From assembly GCA_020723765.1 (NCBI GenBank), contig DYIF01000020.1, forward strand, positions 1 through 41,861: a stretch of 41,861 nt of DNA, in the 5' to 3' direction. The position numbers were made by a program, and so were the translations under genes. Below the pieces are notes generated by a model. It was not told where the DNA came from and did no database searches. It worked only from the letters and a program-made list of their open reading frames with translations. Source of the stretch: Elusimicrobium minutum (GTDB taxonomy: Bacteria; Elusimicrobiota; Elusimicrobia; Elusimicrobiales; UBA9959). Positions 1 to 8,644 of the stretch are shown here, one piece after another; within the stretch, counting starts at the first letter, position 1; each line of letters starts with the position of its first letter.

Positions 1-36
1 ACCACTTACCTTTCACTTATCTTCAATATTTTACAC

Positions 37-81
37 ACTTTATTATACATAACCTTGTAGGTGGGTTATGTATAATAAAGT
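37..81. repeat. perfect 18-bp inverted repeat (stem-loop)
   Basis: Positions 37-54 (ACTTTATTATACATAACC) are the exact reverse complement of 64-81, with a 9-nt loop at 55-63. The stem could form on either strand. It lies about 165 bp beyond the stop codon of the EamA gene and no T-run follows it on either side, so it is a poor match to an intrinsic terminator. An operator, a small-element end or an RNA stability structure are all possible. Nothing else was recognised in positions 1-245 apart from the weaker repeat at 174-213. Confidence 0.7.
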
Positions 82-173
82 TTCTAAACTTATGATAGCA
101 ATATCTTATAACCAGACTAAATACTAAAAATATTATTTACTACCATTAACCTTAATAATTTGTTTTTTATTAG

Positions 174-213
174 CTAACCACTTTTAGAGACGATCGTTCG
201 TATCAGTGGTTAG
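174..213. repeat. 9-bp inverted repeat around a short palindrome
   Basis: CTAACCACT at 174-182 is matched in reverse complement by AGTGGTTAG at 205-213. The spacer contains the palindrome CGATCG. It lies 33 bp beyond the stop codon of the EamA gene and may fold in the 3' end of that transcript. There is no clear T-run on the minus strand, so its role as a terminator is uncertain. Confidence 0.4.
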
Positions 214-245
214 TGGAAAGCTATACAATTTTTTATAAAAATCAC

Positions 246-1256
246 TTAATGATGCGTGTGGTGGATATCGTTATAATGAGGATGGGAGTGAGTGATGTTA
301 TGAGCGTGAGTATGAGAATGTTTTATATCCGAATTACGGTCGTGGTAGTGATGGCCGTCGTTATGGGAATGCAGATGTTCGTGTTCGATAAGATGAGTAT
401 GCGCGTGTTTATGTTTTGAAAATATTACAAACCACATTCCCGCGGCTACAAGCGCAAAAGCGGAAACAACCTGAAATGTCAAGCTTTCTTTAAAAATTAT
501 CATGGACAATATAAACGCAAAAAGCGGATATGAGTTGAATATGGCAAATGTATGAGAAACTCCGCTATGTCTTATGGAATATATCAAAAAGACAAGACTT
601 AAAGCGTAGCTTAAAATACCGGTTATTACGCCGCCGATAAAAGAAGCAACCGAAAGAGAAACGATATCCCCGCTTAAATAACCCGCGGTAAAACTTAATA
701 TTCCCCCTCCCAGACCTTTAAACATAGTTATCGTTATGGGATCGGAAATAGAAATTTTCGCGGTAAAGTTATTATCTAAAGCCCAAAAAAAAGAGGACAA
801 CAAAACGAATAAAACTCCCCTGTTTAAGTTCAACTCCATAAGATTAAAGTTAAAATTCAATATTACGACTCCGATAAAAATAAGCGAAAAACCTAAAAAG
901 AATTTAAAATCCTTACTTTCTCCCAAAAAAATAATTGCTATTATTACGGTAAATATCATCTCGAAGTTTGCAAATAATGATACCATGGACGCCGATATAT
1001 ACTTAAGCGCAAAAATCATAAAAACGGGACCCAAAAATCCGCCGAATATTATACTGCCTATGAGGTATGGAATATCTTTTCTTTTAAGATTCGGCTCTAA
1101 ATTTTTTTTGAAAGTTTTTAAAACAAACAAAAAAACAAAAGAAGAAAAATATAATATGGAACTTAGTTGAAAAGCCGGAATATCGTTTAATAAAATCTTG
1201 CTAAAAGGTATGGATAGAGCAAACAAAAAGGCCGAAAATAATGAGTATATCGTCAT
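246..1256 (-). CDS. EamA/DMT-family exporter with a histidine-rich C-terminal tail
   Basis: A 336-residue integral membrane protein with two tandem EamA-like halves (about residues 1-140 and 145-280), each with about five hydrophobic segments. This is the usual layout of drug/metabolite transporters that export amino acids or other small metabolites. The unusual part is the tail after the last membrane segment: roughly residues 281-336 contain 22 histidines in 56 residues, mostly as HxH and HH pairs mixed with Asp, Glu and Asn. Such tails bind Zn, Ni, Co or Cu in other proteins, so metal buffering or metal-gated transport is possible; this is inference. The start codon overlaps the stop of the upstream MFS gene by 4 bp (ATGA), which suggests translational coupling, and no clear SD is visible. 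It is the last gene of a six-transporter run. The substrate is unknown. Confidence 0.8.
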   Translation of the reverse strand: MTIYSLFSAFLFALSIPFSKILLNDIPAFQLSSILYFSSFVFLFVLKTFKKNLEPNLKRKDIPYLIGSIIFGGFLGPVFMIFALKYISASMVSLFANFEMIFTVIIAIIFLGESKDFKFFLGFSLIFIGVVILNFNFNLMELNLNRGVLFVLLSSFFWALDNNFTAKISISDPITITMFKGLGGGILSFTAGYLSGDIVSLSVASFIGGVITGILSYALSLVFLIYSIRHSGVSHTFAIFNSYPLFAFILSMIIFKESLTFQVVSAFALVAAGMWFVIFSKHKHAHTHLIEHEHLHSHNDGHHYHDRNSDIKHSHTHAHNITHSHPHYNDIHHTHH

Positions 1257-2485
1257 TTATATTTTAAAAAAGGTATTAAAATCATACCGGGTATTGTGGC
1301 TATACAAACGATTATAAAAAATACGGGATATCCAACGGCAACCTGCAGTTTACCGCTAAACATACCGGGTATCATAAGACCCATAGCCATAATGCTTGTT
1401 GATATCGCAAAATGAGCGGTTTTATATTTCTCGCCCGTAATTTGTATCAAATAAAACATAAAAGCCGTTGTACCAAGCCCGTAGCCGAACTGTTCCATAG
1501 AAACCAATACATATACGAATTTAAGCGGTAAAGTATTATGGTAAGCCATATATACGTAAACAAGGTCGGGAATATTTAACATTAAAGCCATAGGCCATAT
1601 ACATTTTTTAAGCCCCCATCTGGATATGGCGATACCTCCGAGTATATTTCCAAGTATCAGCGATATAAGCCCAAATATCCCATAAACTCTGCCGTATATG
1701 TCCGTATCGAGTCCAAGCCCGCCTTTTTCAATAGGGTCTAACATAAATAAAGGCGATATTTTTAAAAGCATTGCTTCGCCGAATCTGTAAAGTATTATGA
1801 AAGCTATCGCAAGCCATATTTTTTCTATTTTAAAATAACTTACAAAAGCGTCGGCAAACTCTGACCAGTTAATTTTTTTTGGGGAATCGGATTCCGGAAA
1901 AGGAAGAATTACGGTATGATACAAAAATAAAACCGCCATAATAATCGCAACTATCCCCAAACATATCTGCCAGGAGCCCACTATATTCCCGGTATTTTTT
2001 TCAAGTTTTCCCACATAAATCAAAAGAACGCTGGATGAAAAAAGCATCGCCAATCGATAAAAAAAAGCTCTTATGCCCACAAAAAAAGCCTGCTTTTTCT
2101 CGTCCATACTAAGCATATAAAAACCGTCAACCGCAATATCGTGAGTTGCGGACATAAAAGCCATTAGCATAAACAAAGATAAAGTAATATAAAGAAAATA
2201 AGAGGATGAAAGAAAAAAAGCCGATAACAAAGAAACTAAAGAAATTAGGAGCTGAGTATATATTATCCATTTTCGTTTAGTGGATACCGTATCCACCACC
2301 GGACCCCATAAAAATTTTACGGTCCAAGGAAGAAAAAGCCAGCTGGTTAAAAAAGCTATTATTTCGTTTGGAACATTCAATTTTTTATATAAAATCACAA
2401 CTATGGTGTTAACGGTTACATAAGGCAAACCTTCAGCAAAATATGTCGTCGGGACATAAAACCACGGATTAACGTTAGTTTTCAT
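1253..2485 (-). CDS. MFS transporter, AmpG/PAT-like
   Basis: A 410-residue polytopic membrane protein with about 12 hydrophobic segments. The N-terminal stretch (FAEGLPY near residue 17, then the LPWTVKFLWGPVVD region near residues 52-65) resembles the PAT/AmpG branch of the major facilitator superfamily, which imports muropeptides or acetyl-CoA-type compounds. AmpG itself recycles anhydro-muropeptides, but many distant members have unknown substrates. A good SD (AAGGAG) lies 6 nt before the ATG. It is 23 bp downstream of the AEC carrier gene and overlaps the EamA gene by 4 bp, so it is part of the transporter operon. Family placement is fairly secure; a peptidoglycan-recycling role is not shown by the context. 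Confidence 0.7.
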   Translation of the reverse strand: MKTNVNPWFYVPTTYFAEGLPYVTVNTIVVILYKKLNVPNEIIAFLTSWLFLPWTVKFLWGPVVDTVSTKRKWIIYTQLLISLVSLLSAFFLSSSYFLYITLSLFMLMAFMSATHDIAVDGFYMLSMDEKKQAFFVGIRAFFYRLAMLFSSSVLLIYVGKLEKNTGNIVGSWQICLGIVAIIMAVLFLYHTVILPFPESDSPKKINWSEFADAFVSYFKIEKIWLAIAFIILYRFGEAMLLKISPLFMLDPIEKGGLGLDTDIYGRVYGIFGLISLILGNILGGIAISRWGLKKCIWPMALMLNIPDLVYVYMAYHNTLPLKFVYVLVSMEQFGYGLGTTAFMFYLIQITGEKYKTAHFAISTSIMAMGLMIPGMFSGKLQVAVGYPVFFIIVCIATIPGMILIPFLKYK

Positions 2486-2508
2486 ATCTTCTCCTTAGTT
2501 TAATTATA

Positions 2509-3423
2509 TCAAAAAAGCAAAGATATCAAAGCGTTATAAAAGGGATAAAAAAAGAAATACAAAATCGTAGTAAACAATATGGACTGAGCCACGACATCGT
2601 ATTCCAGATTAAACTCGTAAGCAAGGACATAACAGGCCACAGCAACCGGCATGGTATATTGAATAAAAACTATTTTATAGTTTATATCCGACTCCCCAGT
2701 AAAATAAATCCAAGCGAAAACGACCAGCGGCAAAAAGACGAGTTTAAAGAATGAAATTATAAGTATTTTATTGATATTTAAAATAGTTATTTTTTTGCCG
2801 TAAAGCCCGATGCCTACCGTAAATAGAGCTATGGATGTTACGGATTTTGAAAATTCGGTTAAAAATCGTATTACAAAATCGGGAACCGGGAATGAGAAGT
2901 AAGACCATAAAATGCCCAGAATGGAAGAAGCAAAAAGCGGGTTTTTTATAATTTTAGAAAAGAATATTTTTAAACAAGAACCGTCGTCGCATATTATATT
3001 AAGAAGAAAGACGCCGGCTGTAAATATTACCAGATTTTGTATTACGGCTATCACCGCCCCCGTCCCAATAAATTCTTCGCCCTGGGTAAAAGATATTACA
3101 GAAAGGCCCAAGTAAACAAGATTTCCCAGAGTGGACGTTACGGCGAGAGTTCTTGAAAAATTCGAACCGAAAATTTTTGTTTTCCATAAAATATAAATTA
3201 AAAAATAAACAAACAGTATCGGAACTGAATTTATTAAAGTAAAGTTTAAAGAAACGATTTCCGTTTTTAAGCCCGCGGTTTTTAAAAATATCGTAAAAGG
3301 AAGAGCGATATAATAAAGATATTTGTTAAGTCCCTTTTCGAGTTCGTTTCTTTCGGTTGTTTTATGCGCGAAAAAATATCCGAAACCTATTATGGAAAAT
3401 ATTAAAATTACGGATTTATCCAT
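2509..3423 (-). CDS. AEC-family (auxin efflux carrier-like) transporter
   Basis: A 304-residue membrane protein with about ten hydrophobic segments in two inverted halves. The length and N-terminal pattern (short helix, polar DKS/ERNE loop, then LNKYLYYIALP near residues 32-42) fit the bacterial auxin efflux carrier family. Characterised bacterial members move malate or other organic acids. The start overlaps the end of the AspT/YidE-like gene by 8 bp and no strong SD is visible, so translation is probably coupled to that gene. The substrate cannot be read from the sequence. The neighbours suggest export or exchange of fermentation products or amino acids. Confidence 0.75.
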   Translation of the reverse strand: MDKSVILIFSIIGFGYFFAHKTTERNELEKGLNKYLYYIALPFTIFLKTAGLKTEIVSLNFTLINSVPILFVYFLIYILWKTKIFGSNFSRTLAVTSTLGNLVYLGLSVISFTQGEEFIGTGAVIAVIQNLVIFTAGVFLLNIICDDGSCLKIFFSKIIKNPLFASSILGILWSYFSFPVPDFVIRFLTEFSKSVTSIALFTVGIGLYGKKITILNINKILIISFFKLVFLPLVVFAWIYFTGESDINYKIVFIQYTMPVAVACYVLAYEFNLEYDVVAQSILFTTILYFFFYPFYNALISLLF

Positions 3424-5065
3424 AGAAAAACAATATTAAAATCTGAGCGGATATTATTCTTAAAAACATGGTAAGAGGATAAACCGTAGCGTAAGAAATA
3501 GACGGGAGATTGGAATCCGAAATGGAATTTGCAAAAGCCAAAGCCGGCGGGTCGGTCATAGAACCGCTTAAAAGACCGCATATGGTAAGGTAATGTATTT
3601 TATATATTTTTTTTAATACATATCCTACAATAAAAACCGGAATAAAAGAAACCAATAAACCGTAAAAAACAAGTACAAGGCCGTTACCGTTTATTATCGT
3701 ATCGAAGAAACTGTGTCCCGATTTAAGCCCGACTGCGGCCAAAAACATTATTATTCCAAGCTCCCTTAACATAAGGTTGCTTGCCGGAGGTATGTACCAG
3801 GATATTCTTCCGATGTTTCCCAAATTTGCGAATATTATGGCGCTTATAAGCTGTCCCCCGGCCAGTCCCAACTTTAAAGTTCCGTTTACAAAAGGAAGAT
3901 GTATGGGTATTATTCCTATTATTATTCCGACTATCATACCTATAAATATCGGAACAAGTTCGGGGTGATTTAAATCTTTCGGAGAATTTCCTATGAAATT
4001 GACGGCCTTTTTTACATTCTCTTCGTCTCCCACTATTACTATGTTATCGCCGAATTGTATGGTATAATCGTCCGAAACTATAAACTCCACATCGGCTCTG
4101 GAAGCTCTCGTTATTATAACTCCGTAAGAAGGTATTTTCGTTTCGTATATTTTTTTGCCTATTATGGATTTGTTGGTTACGACTGCTCTTGTATGAATTA
4201 TTTTTTGAGACTGCGATTTCAAATCCACATCCGATTTAGAACCTACTATTTTTATAAACTCTTCTATATTTTTTTCTTCTCCTACCGCCAAAATCAGGTC
4301 GTTTAATTTAATTTCGGTATCGGGATGGGCCAGAAAAACATCTCCTCCTCTTTTGACCCGGGTTACGACTATCTTTAAATCGTCTATCGCCGGTATGTCT
4401 TTTATTTTTATATTGTTTATATTTTTATTTTCGACGGATACAGTTACGTTTAATATCTTAGGCTTGTCCGAAATCACGGTTTTATTCATATCCTCTTCAT
4501 AATCTTTTTTGAAAACGGTTTTCAATATAATCATGGATATGACAAGCGAAAATATAGCTCCGGGGTAAGCTATGGCGTAAGAAGAAGATATATTATCCAG
4601 AATGAAATTTTTACCTAAAGAACTCGCGGTGGCCTGGGCGCTTGCAAGAGCCGGCGTATTTGTAACGGCCCCGCAGTAAAGCCCGGTAATTAAAGAAGGA
4701 TCGATATTTGCGAAATACTTTATCAAAAGAACTATAATTACGTTAAGAGCGATTACCGTTAAAGCGAATATATTAAACCTTAAACCGTTTTTTTTGAATG
4801 CGGAAAAAAAACCGCCTCCGACCTGCATACCTACCGCATATACGAAAAGAACAAGCCCGAACTCTCTTATAAAATGTATTAAATTTTCGTCGAATTTAAT
4901 GCCCAAATAAGAAAGAACTATCCCGGCAAACAATACTCCGGTTATTCCTATGTTTATCTTAAATAACTTTATGCTTCCTATATAAAGGCCTATGACTCCG
5001 CATGCGGATATCGCAAAAAGAGTGGAGAATATGGGGTTTAAAAATATAGAGTTAATAAGTTCCAT
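3416..5065 (-). CDS. AspT/YidE-family (aspartate-alanine exchanger family) antiporter
   Basis: A 549-residue membrane protein with the full family layout: an N-terminal membrane half (about 1-180), two central cytoplasmic TrkA-C (RCK-C) domains (about 200-365), and a C-terminal membrane half (about 370-549). The paired family signatures are visible: GAVTNTPAL at residues 132-140 and GSMTDPPAL in the second half. AspT exchanges aspartate for alanine and relatives exchange dicarboxylates; TrkA-C domains usually bind a regulatory ligand. In an amino-acid fermenter an amino-acid or dicarboxylate exchanger is sensible, but the substrate is inferred. The 35-bp gap before it is AT-rich and shows no clear SD at the ATG. 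The gene overlaps the AEC gene by 8 bp. Confidence 0.8.
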   Translation of the reverse strand: MELINSIFLNPIFSTLFAISACGVIGLYIGSIKLFKINIGITGVLFAGIVLSYLGIKFDENLIHFIREFGLVLFVYAVGMQVGGGFFSAFKKNGLRFNIFALTVIALNVIIVLLIKYFANIDPSLITGLYCGAVTNTPALASAQATASSLGKNFILDNISSSYAIAYPGAIFSLVISMIILKTVFKKDYEEDMNKTVISDKPKILNVTVSVENKNINNIKIKDIPAIDDLKIVVTRVKRGGDVFLAHPDTEIKLNDLILAVGEEKNIEEFIKIVGSKSDVDLKSQSQKIIHTRAVVTNKSIIGKKIYETKIPSYGVIITRASRADVEFIVSDDYTIQFGDNIVIVGDEENVKKAVNFIGNSPKDLNHPELVPIFIGMIVGIIIGIIPIHLPFVNGTLKLGLAGGQLISAIIFANLGNIGRISWYIPPASNLMLRELGIIMFLAAVGLKSGHSFFDTIINGNGLVLVFYGLLVSFIPVFIVGYVLKKIYKIHYLTICGLLSGSMTDPPALAFANSISDSNLPSISYATVYPLTMFLRIISAQILILFFYG

Positions 5066-5100
5066 ATTTATATTTTATAATTTTAATAAAAAATAATGAA

Positions 5101-6825
5101 TTATCCGTTTTCTATTTTATATTTATCGTATATTTTTTTATACAATCCGTTTTTGTTTATAAGCTTTAAATGACTTCCGTATTCCACTATTTTTCCGCCG
5201 TCCATTACCGCCACATTATCAGCTTTTTCTATGGTGGATGTTCTGTGGGTTACGAATATTACCGTAGTATTTGAAAAATGATTTTGAAACTCGCTCCAGA
5301 ATCTATGTTCGGTATGAGCGTCCATCTGGTTGGTAGAGTCGTCCATGATAAGAAGCTCCGGGTTTCTAATCAAAGCCCGGGCCAGAGAAATTCTTTGTTT
5401 TTGTCCTCCCGATAGAGTTACCCCTTTATTTCCGACCACGGTATTCAATTTATGAGGCATATCCGATATATCTTTCTCAAGCTGAGCTATTTTCAGTATC
5501 CTATTTATTTGCTCTTCGCTGTATTTTTTATACATCGTTATATTGTTTAAAACGGTATCGCTTATTATCTGAGCCTCCTGGCTTACGTAAGATATCTTAG
5601 ACTGATAATCTTTTATATCGAACTCGTTTATGTCGGTTTCGGAAATTTTAAACTCTCCGCCGTCGTAAGGAAGTATTCTCGCTATGACTTTAAGAAGAGT
5701 GGATTTGGAGCTTCCTATCCTTCCCACAACCGCCAATTTCTCGCCTTTTTTAACATTTAAATCTATATCGTTTAATATTTTTTTGTCTCCCAGAGAAAAA
5801 GATAAATTTTTAATTTTTATATCCCCTATTTGGGCAAGTTTCGCCGGTTTTTTGGGAGAGGGTATTCTTGATTTGAAGTTTAAAATTTCATCCACTCTTT
5901 TTATGCTGACGCCGGCTCTGTTTAAAGATATGAAAAACTGGCTTATATCCGAACAGGGCCATATCAGCATAAAAGTATAGATTTGAAAAGAAACCAGGGT
6001 CCCTACGCTCAAATTACCGTTTATTACCTCCACTCCTCCGAAAAGATAAACTAAAAAAACCGAAAGAAAAGCGGTGAAGAAAAAAACAAAATGAGTAAGT
6101 ATCTGTTTTTTTTCTACATTTACGGCTTTTTCCATTTGAGAAGAAGTGATTTCCAAAAACTTATCCTCGAAATTTTTTTCCTTTAAATTGGCTTTAATAA
6201 CTTTTATGCCGGAAAAACTCGTTTCGATATAATCGTAAACGTTGGAAATCGCTTTTTGAAGCTCCTCGTATTTTTTATTTAGTATCTTTCCCATTTTTAT
6301 GACAAATAAAACCATAAAAGGCAAAGGAATAAGAGAAATCAAAGTTAACTTAACGTTTAAATATAACATTACCGAAACTATGGATAAAAAAGTAAAAATC
6401 GCTTGAATAAATCTAAAAACACCCGAACAAGAAAACCACGCTATTTTTTCGGATATATCGTCCACAAGTCTCGTCAGAACCTCGCCTACGGAGTATTTGA
6501 AAAACAAAAATTCGTCTAAAGACAAAATATGAGAAAAAAGTTTGTTTCTTATCTCATATTCCGTTCTATAATTCATATAAGCCCTGTTTCTTTGAGCGAA
6601 AAGGTTTACCAAAAAATGAGCTATGCCCAGAAAAAGCATAACGGCCACGTTTAATTTTAGATAGTTTAACGTAAGATTATTTTCAAAACCGTTTATTATT
6701 TTTTTAACATAAAAAGGTATCGCGGCCTGCAAAAAAGCGCTTAAAATACCTAAAAGCACTATTAAAAACATCCTGTACTTATGCTTTTTCCAGTAAGGCA
6801 AGAGCCATTTAATGGTATATTTCAT
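5101..6825 (-). CDS. ABC exporter half-transporter with degenerate catalytic residues (heterodimer subunit 1)
   Basis: A 574-residue fusion of a six-helix ABC exporter membrane domain (about 1-310) and a nucleotide-binding domain (about 335-570). The Walker A motif is GRIGSSKS (368-375), with Ser at the usually invariant third Gly. The signature motif LSGGQ (471-475) is canonical. The Walker B region LLIMDD (491-496) has Asp at 496 where the catalytic Glu is expected; a His switch (THR) follows. Its ATP site is therefore predicted to hydrolyse poorly while its signature motif serves the partner's good site, as in TM287/288, BmrCD and LmrCD heterodimers. The start overlaps the partner gene by 4 bp. 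The substrate is unknown: drugs, peptides and lipids are all possible. Confidence 0.88.
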   Translation of the reverse strand: MKYTIKWLLPYWKKHKYRMFLIVLLGILSAFLQAAIPFYVKKIINGFENNLTLNYLKLNVAVMLFLGIAHFLVNLFAQRNRAYMNYRTEYEIRNKLFSHILSLDEFLFFKYSVGEVLTRLVDDISEKIAWFSCSGVFRFIQAIFTFLSIVSVMLYLNVKLTLISLIPLPFMVLFVIKMGKILNKKYEELQKAISNVYDYIETSFSGIKVIKANLKEKNFEDKFLEITSSQMEKAVNVEKKQILTHFVFFFTAFLSVFLVYLFGGVEVINGNLSVGTLVSFQIYTFMLIWPCSDISQFFISLNRAGVSIKRVDEILNFKSRIPSPKKPAKLAQIGDIKIKNLSFSLGDKKILNDIDLNVKKGEKLAVVGRIGSSKSTLLKVIARILPYDGGEFKISETDINEFDIKDYQSKISYVSQEAQIISDTVLNNITMYKKYSEEQINRILKIAQLEKDISDMPHKLNTVVGNKGVTLSGGQKQRISLARALIRNPELLIMDDSTNQMDAHTEHRFWSEFQNHFSNTTVIFVTHRTSTIEKADNVAVMDGGKIVEYGSHLKLINKNGLYKKIYDKYKIENG

Positions 6826-8576
6826 AATTGAAGCCTGTAAAAATTATAATAGCAACCTTTCAACTCCATAAGTTCTTTGTGATTTCCAAACTCTACAATT
6901 TTCCCTTCGTTTAAGAACGCTATAAAATCCGCTTTTTCTATCGTTGAAAGCCTGTGAGCTATTACGATCATGGTTTTATGTTTCATCACATTTTTTACGG
7001 CGTTAGTTATAATTCTTTCGGTATAAGGGTCCACATTGGATGTGGCCTCGTCCAGTATTATTATTTCTTGATCCAAAACCAGCGTCCTTGTAATGGATAT
7101 TATCTGCTTTTCCCCGACCGAAAGATTCGCCCCTTTTTCCATTATAAAAAAATCCAGTTTATGTTTTTTATAAAATTCTTCGAGTTCCAGAGTTTTTATC
7201 GCGTAATTAATTTTATCTTCGTCTATGCTTAAATCCATCAATCTTAAGTTATCTTTTAAACTTGCCGGGAAAAGGTACATATCCTGTTGTACAAGCCCGA
7301 TTTTTTTTCTCAAAGATTTGATGTTTATTTCTTTTATATCCGTTCCGTCTATAGTTATTTTGCCTTTTTGATAATCGTAAAACCTGAATATGAGGTTTGC
7401 TATAGTCGTTTTTCCTCCTCCTGTTCTTCCGACTATGGCTACGGTTTTTCCTTTGGGAAGGGAAAAACTGATTCCTTTTAAAATCCAATCCGACGATGGA
7501 TATTTCATCCAGACGTCGGAAAATCTTATTTCATTATCGAATTTATCCAGATATTTTTTTCCGTCGATTAAGTTCGTTTTTACCGAAAGTATCTGATTAA
7601 CTCTTTCCACCGCGGCGAAAGATTTTTGAAGCGTGGAAACATATTCGGAAAATCTAAAAAGAGGTTCGAAAAGCTGGCCTACATACAAAACAAACATTAC
7701 AACCGTTCCTATCGTCATATAAGAATTTAAAACCTTAACTCCGCCGTAAGAAAATATTACCGATTTGGAAATAGGATCAAAAAGCATTATGGTTAAAAAA
7801 AACAATATGGCCATATATTCCGCCGCGACGGTTTTTAAAAATTTTTCGCGGTTTGCTAACTCCAGCTTTTCGTTTATTTTATCTTCTATCGAAAAAACTC
7901 TTATACTGCTCATAAAATTAAGATTTTCGGAAAGAAAAGAGGTAAGCTCGGCTATCTTTTTTCTTACGTCTATAAAAAGCTTCTGGCTTTTTTTAATAAA
8001 AATAGTAATCAAAATTATTATCGAGATTATAACCGGGATCAACAAAAGGGTAAGTTCCAGATTATGATAAGCCATTATCGAAAATACGGTTATAAAAATT
8101 ATTATATCGACAAATATGGTTATGGAAATTTCTGTAAATATATCATAAACGGAAGTGGTATCGCTTTGAACCCTCGCCGCCAATTTTCCCGGGTTATTGT
8201 ATGAAAAATAATCTATATCGAGAGATAGAATATGAGAGTAAATTTTATTTTTCAAATCGTATATCAAATTTTGACCGTTTTTAATTAAAAGAATCAAAGA
8301 GGAGTAGTTAAGAGTAAAATAAACGATGTTTATTCCCAAATACCCGAATGTCATTATAAAAAGATACTTAATATCCTTATTTTTAATCGCTACGTCTATA
8401 ATTTGTTTTATAAAAAGAGGACCGGATAATCTTATTACCGTTGTAATTATGAAAAGAATTATCGCTTTTAAAAAATTTTTTTTATATTTTCTGGCAAACG
8501 AATATAATACTTTTATTCCCTTAGAGTAATTTATTTTTTCTTTTAACGGCGTTTCTTCTAAAGATTCGGATATCAT
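6822..8576 (-). CDS. ABC exporter half-transporter with canonical Walker motifs (heterodimer subunit 2)
   Basis: About 584 residues from the ATG at 8576: an exporter membrane domain with six helices, then a nucleotide-binding domain. Walker A is GRTGGGKT, and Walker B ends LDEATS with the catalytic Glu present, followed by an AHR His switch. The signature motif is LSVGE, not LSGGQ. This complements the partner at 5101-6825, so the pair should have one active and one degenerate ATP site. The reading frame is open to an ATG at 8615, but those 13 extra codons run through the GC-rich hairpin at 8591-8613 and look non-coding. Neither start has a clear SD, so the start is uncertain. It is the first gene of the transporter run. 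Confidence 0.87.
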   Translation of the reverse strand: MISESLEETPLKEKINYSKGIKVLYSFARKYKKNFLKAIILFIITTVIRLSGPLFIKQIIDVAIKNKDIKYLFIMTFGYLGINIVYFTLNYSSLILLIKNGQNLIYDLKNKIYSHILSLDIDYFSYNNPGKLAARVQSDTTSVYDIFTEISITIFVDIIIFITVFSIMAYHNLELTLLLIPVIISIIILITIFIKKSQKLFIDVRKKIAELTSFLSENLNFMSSIRVFSIEDKINEKLELANREKFLKTVAAEYMAILFFLTIMLFDPISKSVIFSYGGVKVLNSYMTIGTVVMFVLYVGQLFEPLFRFSEYVSTLQKSFAAVERVNQILSVKTNLIDGKKYLDKFDNEIRFSDVWMKYPSSDWILKGISFSLPKGKTVAIVGRTGGGKTTIANLIFRFYDYQKGKITIDGTDIKEINIKSLRKKIGLVQQDMYLFPASLKDNLRLMDLSIDEDKINYAIKTLELEEFYKKHKLDFFIMEKGANLSVGEKQIISITRTLVLDQEIIILDEATSNVDPYTERIITNAVKNVMKHKTMIVIAHRLSTIEKADFIAFLNEGKIVEFGNHKELMELKGCYYNFYRLQL

Positions 8577-8590
8577 AAAACATAAATGTT

Positions 8591-8613
8591 GAGGGAGGGT
8601 TTGCCCCTCCCTC
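8591..8613 (-). terminator. GC-rich hairpin after the fermentation operon
   Basis: GAGGGAGGG (8591-8599) pairs perfectly with CCCTCCCTC (8605-8613) around a 5-nt loop. It lies 31 bp after the stop of the oxidoreductase gamma gene and just before the first ABC gene. The bases after it on the minus strand are AT-rich but contain no clear T-run. It may be a weak terminator or attenuator, or an mRNA-processing or stability structure between the two gene blocks. Confidence 0.55.
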
Positions 8614-8644
8614 ATAAACTGTCGCTATAGGAATGTAAGATAAC

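Noticed and set aside
213-419. Small plus-strand open frame rich in Met and Val
   Set aside because: It is the antisense shadow of the histidine-rich tail codons of the EamA gene (CAT/CAC repeats read backwards) and has no ribosome-binding site.
8577-8615. Extra 13 N-terminal codons of the second ABC subunit
   Set aside because: They run through the strong hairpin at 8591-8613, give a non-typical sequence and lack a ribosome-binding site.
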